Shown here piece by piece: positions 42,029 to 45,628 of a stretch of DNA of 45,628 bases. Below the pieces are notes generated by a model that was not told the DNA's origin, made no database searches, and saw nothing but the letters and a program-made list of their open reading frames with translations. Both the position numbers and the translations under genes were made by a program. Source of the DNA: Onthovicinus sp900555545 (GTDB taxonomy: Bacteria > Bacillota > Clostridia > Oscillospirales > Acutalibacteraceae); assembly GCA_949296915.1 (NCBI GenBank), contig CASFPX010000016.1:1-45628 (forward strand). The letters run 5' to 3'. Numbering within the stretch: the stretch's first letter is position 1; the number at the start of each line of letters is the position of its first letter.

Positions 42029-42274
42029 GTGACAGATAAAACGATACAGTTCTCCATCAAGGAAGAGCGCGAGGATGAGATGCGCAAAACACTCCGTCTC
42101 ATCTACGATGCCTTGAGGGAAAAGGGATATAATCCGATCAGTCAAATCGTCGGCTACATTCTCTCGGAGGATCCGACTTATATCACAACGCACAACAATG
42201 CCCGCAGTCTGATTCGGCGACTGGATCGGGATGAGTTGCTACAGGCACTTGTCAAGAATTATTTAAGCGAGTAA
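42029..42274 (+). CDS. ireB: IreB-family regulatory phosphoprotein
   Basis: This 81-residue UPF0297 protein contains KTLRLIYDALREKGYNP and IVGYILSEDPTYI, the family core. In Enterococcus, IreB is phosphorylated on N-terminal Thr residues by the kinase IreK; Thr2 and Thr5 here sit at matching places. The GTG at 42029 follows GGAGG, and the TTG at 42011 has no SD. The usual downstream ruvX and DUF1292 genes are not here; another small gene follows. Confidence 0.9.
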   Translation: MTDKTIQFSIKEEREDEMRKTLRLIYDALREKGYNPISQIVGYILSEDPTYITTHNNARSLIRRLDRDELLQALVKNYLSE

Positions 42275-42295
42275 GCGAGACGTGATTTTTGCAGG

Positions 42296-42329
42296 GTCAA
42301 AAGGGCGCGGAGAGCCGCGCCCTTTTGAC
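42296..42329 (+). terminator. Terminator after ireB
   Basis: GTCAAAAGGGCGCGG (42296-42310), AGAG loop and a perfect 15-bp match at 42315-42329. Its 3' end (TTGACA, 42325-42330) doubles as the -35 of the next promoter. Confidence 0.85.
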
Positions 42330-42353
42330 ATATGTTGGCGGGTATGTTATTAT
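42325..42353 (+). promoter_or_regulatory. Promoter of the 100-residue gene, overlapping the ireB terminator
   Basis: TTGACA (42325-42330) and TATTAT (42348-42353), 17 bp apart. The -35 lies inside the 3' arm of the ireB terminator. Confidence 0.7.
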
Positions 42354-42391
42354 AATAATGAAATTTTAGTTTGTAGTGAATGGAGATGAAG

Positions 42392-42694
42392 GCTGTGGCA
42401 ACTGAAAAGGCGAAAAAACCACAATTCCTGACTTATAAAGGAAAGCCCCTTGTGCGCAATGGCAACACAATCTATTATGGCGATATGGGCGACAAGTGTG
42501 TGATTATGATTCAGATCTTGACCACCAAAAAGTACAATGATCTTGAGTTGGCGGACAAGGTCACAATCCAGCTTCTGAGCACAGACCCGGATGTGCGCCC
42601 CAAAGAGCGGATCCTCAAGCGGAGCGAAAAGCACGGTCTGTACAACGCGATGGATATCGGCGCGATCTGGCTGCAGCGCGCATTAGCGGAGTGA
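42392..42694 (+). CDS. Unknown conserved-looking 100-residue protein
   Basis: I do not recognise this family. The product is 100 residues, basic, with no membrane segment. It has a beta-rich N-terminal half (FLTYKGKPLVRNGNTIYYGD) and a helical C-terminal half (KHGLYNAMDIGAIWLQRAL). I chose the GTG at 42392 with GGAG about 9 nt upstream; the ATG at 42380 is the alternative and gives 104 residues. It has its own promoter and terminator and may be a lineage-specific protein of Oscillospiraceae. Confidence 0.75.
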   Translation, partial: AVATEKAKKPQFLTYKGKPLVRNGNTIYYGDMGDKCVIMIQILTTKKYNDLELADKVTIQLLSTDPDVRPKERILKRSEKHGLYNAMDIGAIWLQRALAE

Positions 42695-42699
42695 GAAGG

Positions 42700-42727
42700 G
42701 TCCCGGTACTGCCGGGACTTTATTTTT
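42700..42727 (+). terminator. Terminator after the 100-residue gene
   Basis: GTCCCGG (42700-42706), a 5-nt loop and CCGGGAC (42712-42718) are followed by TTTATTTTT. Confidence 0.85.
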
Positions 42728-42740
42728 GCCATAACGGTAC

Positions 42741-42770
42741 TTGAAGAGATGGCGGAAGATATGGTAAAAT
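42741..42770 (+). promoter_or_regulatory. Promoter of the symporter gene
   Basis: TTGAAG (42741-42746) and TAAAAT (42765-42770), 18 bp apart, 31 bp before the ATG. Confidence 0.6.
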
Positions 42771-42801
42771 AAGTAAAACATGATTGAGAGGATTGTTGTC
42801 A

Positions 42802-44013
42802 ATGACGGGGAGCAGTGTTCAGGTTTTGATTGCCATGTGCTGTTATATGGCCGTGGTCATCGGAATCGGCATCTTTTTTGCCAAACGAGCCAATAAAAAC
42901 AGTGAGAATTATTTTTTAGGCGGACGTTCCCTCGGCCCGTGGGTTGCGGCCATGAGCGCTGAGGCTTCAGATATGAGTGGCTGGCTGCTGATGGGATTGC
43001 CGGGACTGGCCTACTGGTGCGGTCTTGCCGACGCAGGATGGACGGCGATTGGTTTGGCGATCGGAACGTATGTCAACTGGCTGGTCGTAGCCAAGCCATT
43101 GCGCCGCTATTCTCAGGTGACCAATGCGATTACGATACCAGACTTTTTCAGCAACCGTTTTAAGGAGAATAAAAAGGTCATCATGACCATCGCCTCGATT
43201 TTCATCTTAGTCTTTTTTGCCGTCTATGCCGGCAGTTGTTTTGTCACCTGCGGCAAGCTGTTCAGCCAGCTTTTTGGGGCGAACTACCAGCTGATGATGG
43301 TGGTCGGCGCACTGTTTGTGCTGCTCTATACTTTCCTCGGCGGCTTCTTGGCGGAGAGCGCTTCGGACTTTATGCAGGCGCTTGTAATGATCTTTGCATT
43401 GGTGACCGTCCTTGTCACGGGAACGATTGCCGCAGGCGGTGTGGATGCCGTTGTGGAGAACGCCAAGGGGATCCCCGGCTTCGCCAGCTTTTTCGGGATC
43501 GCGCAGCCCACATTGGATGCCGCCGGCGTCCAACAGATCGGGGCAAATGGGGAACCGCTCTTCGGCGCGGCCGGCAATTACGGCTTTTTAAATATGGTCT
43601 CCATGATTGCGTGGGGGCTGGGATACTTCGGTGTTCCGCAGGTGCTGCTGCGGTTTATGGCCATTGAGCCTTCGGGCGAGGCCGAACCGCAGAATGTTAT
43701 ACTTTCCAGCTCGAGGGTGGAATCGTTCCTGATGTCTTCAAGAAAAGAAATTATTTCCGCAAGGCTTTCGGAATTGCCGGTGAGGTTGGAGTTCAAAACG
43801 GCGTTTCCAACGCGGAAGCCAACAGAAAACTCTTTAGAATTTTCCTGTGCTGCCATGTGGGAGCAACCGAGCACCAGCAGGGCGGATACTAAGAAAACTT
43901 TCGCTCGCATTTTTGATTTTTTTTTAATCGCTCTCTTACCAAGAGAGCCACGAAGTGTCAGAAAGTCCCTGCTGACGGGGCTTGCAGTGTTTCCAATAGT
44001 TAAACAAACTTGA
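42802..44013 (+). CDS. putP: Sodium/proline symporter (PutP), truncated and fused to foreign sequence
   Basis: The first 287 or so residues (to base about 43,665) are a clear SSSF-family Na+/proline symporter: ENYFLGGRSLGPW, MSAEASDMSGWLLMGLPG, and helices up to GYFGVPQVLLRFMAI. PutP proteins normally run to about 500 residues and continue this motif with a basic stretch. Here the sequence changes at once to EPSGEAEPQN and a non-membrane run to the stop at 44013, which is the antisense of Bacteroidales DNA. About 210 residues, including several core helices, are missing, so it cannot be a working transporter as written. The ATG at 42802 is preceded by GAGAGGA. Confidence 0.88.
   Translation: MTGSSVQVLIAMCCYMAVVIGIGIFFAKRANKNSENYFLGGRSLGPWVAAMSAEASDMSGWLLMGLPGLAYWCGLADAGWTAIGLAIGTYVNWLVVAKPLRRYSQVTNAITIPDFFSNRFKENKKVIMTIASIFILVFFAVYAGSCFVTCGKLFSQLFGANYQLMMVVGALFVLLYTFLGGFLAESASDFMQALVMIFALVTVLVTGTIAAGGVDAVVENAKGIPGFASFFGIAQPTLDAAGVQQIGANGEPLFGAAGNYGFLNMVSMIAWGLGYFGVPQVLLRFMAIEPSGEAEPQNVILSSSRVESFLMSSRKEIISARLSELPVRLEFKTAFPTRKPTENSLEFSCAAMWEQPSTSRADTKKTFARIFDFFLIALLPREPRSVRKSLLTGLAVFPIVKQT
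43651..43668. other. Junction of Clostridia and Bacteroidales sequence
   Basis: To the left, the + frame is intact PutP up to RFMAI. To the right, the - frame is an intact Bacteroidales exported protein up to SPEGSMAINR. Both readings make sense across bases 43651-43668 (core ATGGCCAT), so the two genomes share a few bases there. Microhomology joins of this kind are typical of assembly or amplification chimeras. Confidence 0.85.
43655..43910 (-). CDS. Bacteroidales exported OmpA-like protein, N-terminal fragment
   Basis: About 85 residues of a Bacteroidales protein remain before the join. They comprise a signal peptide (about 1-21; a VLGC lipobox-like site and an AAQ cleavage site are both possible), then SVGFRVGNAVLNS and FCGSASPEGSMAIN, the OmpA-like stretch found in proteins of Bacteroidales surface and fimbria loci (DUF3575/DUF3868 company). 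The start has no SD but an A-rich leader, as usual for Bacteroidales. The invertible promoter segment begins 20 bp upstream. The frame runs on to 43578 only as antisense of putP. The family call is moderate. Confidence 0.65.
43931..43946. repeat. Left inversion site (16-bp inverted repeat)
   Basis: CTCTCTTACCAAGAGA. Its exact reverse complement occurs twice to the right (44097 and 44120). The site is itself near-palindromic, with 7-bp arms around ACC when one more base is included, as expected for a tyrosine-recombinase core. Confidence 0.85.
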
Positions 44014-44050
44014 AATAATAACTCATTTTGTGAAAAAAGAGCAATAAAAA

Positions 44051-44082
44051 TTTGGTCGTTATTCGCTCATAAAGTATCTTTG
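44051..44082 (+). promoter_or_regulatory. Bacteroidales-type promoter inside the invertible segment
   Basis: TTTG (44051-44054) and TATCTTTG (44075-44082) are 20 bp apart and match the Bacteroidales -33 TTTG / -7 TAnnTTTG promoter. It now points right, toward the 3' end of the recombinase gene on the other strand, where there is no + strand gene. Confidence 0.75.
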
Positions 44083-44096
44083 CACTTAACTATCTG

Positions 44097-44112
44097 TCTC
44101 TTGGTAAGAGAG
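44097..44112. repeat. Right inversion site, copy A
   Basis: TCTCTTGGTAAGAGAG is the exact reverse complement of the site at 43931-43946. Confidence 0.85.
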
Positions 44113-44119
44113 TTGCATA

Positions 44120-44135
44120 TCTCTTGGTAAGAGAG
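44120..44135. repeat. Right inversion site, copy B
   Basis: A second identical copy in direct orientation to copy A, separated from it by 7 bp. It could be an alternative crossover site or an accessory binding site for the recombinase. Confidence 0.8.
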
Positions 44136-44432
44136 GGAAAATTTTCCTGAATTTTTTTCCTCCTATCTTGTTTTGAAAACCGACATACGCCGACGCGGAA
44201 CGCGGCATGAAAAATGTGCGCGTTTTTGTGCAGGAAATTGAAAACTGGTTTTCAGCTTGTAAACCCCACATAGGAGCAAATAAAAAATACAAGGCACATA
44301 ATTCAAAATATGTCTGACATATTTTAAAATATCTCAGACATATTTTCGGGCACCTGAAAACCGGGGCAAAACGCAGCGTAGGAATAACGACAAACGGGGC
44401 AGCGGGAATTTGCGTCTTGCCCGGACGGAAAA
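44136..44432. other. Gene-free stretch between inversion sites and recombinase
   Basis: It holds a GGAAAATTTTCC palindrome (44136-44147) followed by T-rich sequence, which could end transcripts from the invertible promoter in its present orientation. Three scattered TGAAAAC(C/T)GG-like words and the tandem palindromes at 44305-44346 are also present. No gene is seen. Confidence 0.5.
44305..44346. repeat. Two tandem 21-bp AT-rich palindromes
   Basis: AAAATATGTCTGACATATTTT (44305-44325, shown as a 21-nt unit split AAAATATGTC / TGACATATTTT) and a near copy with ATCTCAGACATA in the middle (44326-44346) lie head to tail. Each is nearly self-complementary. They could be paired regulator operators or act as transcription stops for the recombinase gene that ends at 44433. 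Confidence 0.7.
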
Positions 44433-45434
44433 TCAGAGTTTTTTGAGTATCGAGCGGTTTGCTTTGTCTACGGCCGAGCGGTCGAGCGAGGCAAGGTAAA
44501 TCTGCGTGGTGGCTTCGGAGTCATGCCCCATGCCTTCGCTTATTACCGACAGGGGTATGTGTTGGCTGCGCGCTATGCTGGCCCATGAGTGGCGCGTGAC
44601 GTACATGGTGAGGTTGGTGTGCAGGCCAACGAGCAGCGCAATCTTCTTGAGCAGGCTGTTGACAAGGTGCAGGGCGTTGCGGTACTGCGTCCGTTCCCTG
44701 CCGCTGCGGGTGATTATGGGCAGGAGGTAGCCGGTGGGCGAAGCGGGATATTTGTCGATTATCTCCTGCATGCACTTTTCCCATTTTACGTGCAGCCGCT
44801 GGCCGGTTTTGCGCCGGCGGTAGGTGAGCACTCCCCCGCGGAGGTCTTTTTTCCTTAGGTAAGCCATGTCGACGAACGCCATGCCGCGCGTGTAGAAGGA
44901 GAACATGAACATGTCGCGCGCCAGCGCCATCTGCCTTGTCCTTACGTACATCCGGCTGATCTGCCGTATCTGCCGCAGCGGTATGGCCCGCTTCGGCGTG
45001 GTGCCTACTGTGGTGCATGAGTTCTTGAACGGCTCGCGGTCGGTCGTGGCTCCATCCCTTACGGCCTTGTTGTACATGGCCTTCAACGTGCTCATGTAGA
45101 ACGACACTGTTGTACGCTTGAGGCCCTGTCGGCGCAGTGCGTCTTCGAAGCGGGCCATGAGCGCCGTGTCAAGTTGGCTGAACCTGATAGAAGTATTGCC
45201 GCGGCAGAACTTCCTCAGCGCCGCCGTGGCGCACCTGTAGTTGTCGGCCGTGCCGTGCCTACCGTCGCGCTCCAGCCTGCGTGCCAGGCCGTACATGTAG
45301 GCGAATACCCGTGGGTTGCGCTCGGCGGTCGGCCTTTTGGTGTTAGCGGTGCCGTTGCCGTCAATCTCGATGACGATTCCCTCAAGGTCGTTGGGTATCA
45401 TTTCAGGAGTAATCTTGATTTTGATAGTAGTCAT
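44433..45434 (-). CDS. Bacteroidales tyrosine recombinase (probable DNA invertase)
   Basis: This 333-residue tyrosine recombinase has an N-terminal SAM-like core-binding domain (about 38-130) and a catalytic domain with Arg183 (FYTRG), Lys209 (RRKTGQ), Arg281 (VTRHSW), His304 (GMGH) and the nucleophile Tyr313 (QIYLASL). The usual His three residues before Arg281 is Tyr278, a feature I recall in this Bacteroidales invertase group. It has no Shine-Dalgarno. It lies next to an invertible promoter and three matching sites, so it is the likely enzyme for that inversion, although related enzymes also act as integrases of conjugative elements. Confidence 0.9.
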   Translation of the reverse strand: MTTIKIKITPEMIPNDLEGIVIEIDGNGTANTKRPTAERNPRVFAYMYGLARRLERDGRHGTADNYRCATAALRKFCRGNTSIRFSQLDTALMARFEDALRRQGLKRTTVSFYMSTLKAMYNKAVRDGATTDREPFKNSCTTVGTTPKRAIPLRQIRQISRMYVRTRQMALARDMFMFSFYTRGMAFVDMAYLRKKDLRGGVLTYRRRKTGQRLHVKWEKCMQEIIDKYPASPTGYLLPIITRSGRERTQYRNALHLVNSLLKKIALLVGLHTNLTMYVTRHSWASIARSQHIPLSVISEGMGHDSEATTQIYLASLDRSAVDKANRSILKKL

Positions 45435-45479
45435 TTCTCTTATATGATGATATTATAGGTTATGGATGTATAAAGTAAA

Positions 45480-45509
45480 AAGGCACTTCCCCAACCGGCA
45501 AAGTGCCTT
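45480..45509 (-). terminator. Terminator upstream of the recombinase (- strand)
   Basis: AAGGCACTT (45480-45488) pairs with AAGTGCCTT (45501-45509). On the - strand it is followed by TTTTTACTTT. It would end a gene lying to the right of the window and insulate the recombinase. Confidence 0.7.
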
Positions 45510-45550
45510 CGCGTCCCGTCAGTAAGGCGCGGGTGCGCAAAAGAAAAGAG

Positions 45551-45590
45551 GGACTGCCCTCCGGCATGCATCAGCCGGACGTGGCAGTCC
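45551..45590 (-). terminator. Second - strand hairpin with T-rich tail
   Basis: GGACTGCC (45551-45558) pairs with GGCAGTCC (45583-45590), with an inner TCCGGC / GCCGGA stem. On the - strand CTCTTTTCTTTT follows. It probably belongs to the gene beyond the right edge. Confidence 0.65.
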
Positions 45591-45628
45591 TTCTCGTTGT
45601 CAAATCATTAAGTTTATGTATATTGCCG

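Larger units (their letters stand above)
43931..44112. mobile_element. Probable invertible promoter segment
   Basis: About 150 bp lie between opposed 16-bp sites, with a Bacteroidales promoter (44051-44082) near the right site reading rightward. The segment holds no gene. If flipped between 43931 and 44112, the TATCTTTG element would sit at about 43961-43968 reading left, with a start near 43955 and a 45-nt leader to the exported gene at 43910. As assembled, that gene has no visible promoter (OFF). Confidence 0.75.

Noticed and set aside
43668..44013. Continuation of the PutP reading frame as a novel C-terminal domain
   Set aside because: The stretch is antisense to a Bacteroidales signal-peptide gene and has no membrane helices or PutP motifs; the frame is open by chance.
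43911..45434. Integrative element integrated into putP
   Set aside because: No attachment-site duplication, no relaxase or transfer gene, and the break falls within a second coding gene as well. A chimeric join is simpler.
1..45628. CRISPR array or prophage
   Set aside because: I saw no regularly spaced repeats, cas genes, or phage structural genes on either strand.

Overview
The window is two unrelated pieces joined near position 43,660. Bases 1 to about 43,660 read as the chromosome of a spore-forming gut-type Clostridia, most like Oscillospiraceae/Ruminococcaceae. The reasons are a gerA germination operon, a small spore-surface-like protein, Shine-Dalgarno starts almost everywhere, many TTGNNN-17-TATAAT promoters, a lysine riboswitch, a Cys T-box, and Clostridia-type gene orders such as recA-recX-rimO-pgsA. 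Bases from about 43,660 to 45,628 are Bacteroidales DNA. They have no Shine-Dalgarno starts, a TTTG / TAnnTTTG promoter, an exported protein with an OmpA-like SPEG motif, and a Bacteroidales-type tyrosine recombinase. The join falls in a few shared bases inside a sodium/proline symporter gene, so a chimeric contig or amplification artefact is more likely than gene transfer.

Layout of the Clostridia part. 1-1,600: ABC transporter (ATPase-permease fusion) cut at its 5' end. 1,627-2,687 (-): DUF4363 and YetF-like DUF421 proteins. 2,788-6,556: gerAA-gerAB-gerAC. 6,650-7,564 (-): metA. 7,681-12,109: flavodoxin, VanH-like D-2-hydroxyacid dehydrogenase, then glf, a glycosyltransferase and an orotate-PRTase-like gene. 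12,152-15,349: AraC regulator divergent from an APH-like kinase and a MATE pump. 15,431-17,375: a lipoprotein and a RodA-like SEDS protein. 17,531-19,802: tsaE-tsaB-rpiB-upp. 20,136-21,734: GPH-family symporter. 21,775-21,936 (-): 53-residue DUF3787-like spore protein. 22,102-23,877: acyl-CoA synthetase. 23,941-27,204 (-): asd-dapA-dapB-ACT behind a lysine riboswitch. 27,605-30,876: queA-tgt and a frameshifted surface protein. 31,346-32,709: tRNA-Lys, an unknown 223-residue protein and rpmB. 32,938-36,636: recA-recX-rimO-pgsA. 36,686-38,987: Cys T-box, cysE, cysS. 39,197-43,660: tRNA-Pro, tmcAL, ackA, ireB, a 100-residue unknown and the first part of putP.

The genes are mostly housekeeping. 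Two amino-acid operons are under RNA control: lysine/diaminopimelate synthesis by an L-box, and cysteine synthesis plus Cys-tRNA charging by a T-box with a TGC specifier.

The most interesting signal is in the Bacteroidales piece. A 16-bp site occurs once at 43,931 and twice, inverted, at 44,097 and 44,120. It flanks about 150 bp that carries one canonical Bacteroidales promoter. The promoter now points away from the exported OmpA-like gene that starts 20 bp outside the left site, and inversion would place it about 45 nt upstream of that gene. A tyrosine recombinase gene lies beside it. This looks like a phase-variable invertible promoter captured in the OFF orientation.
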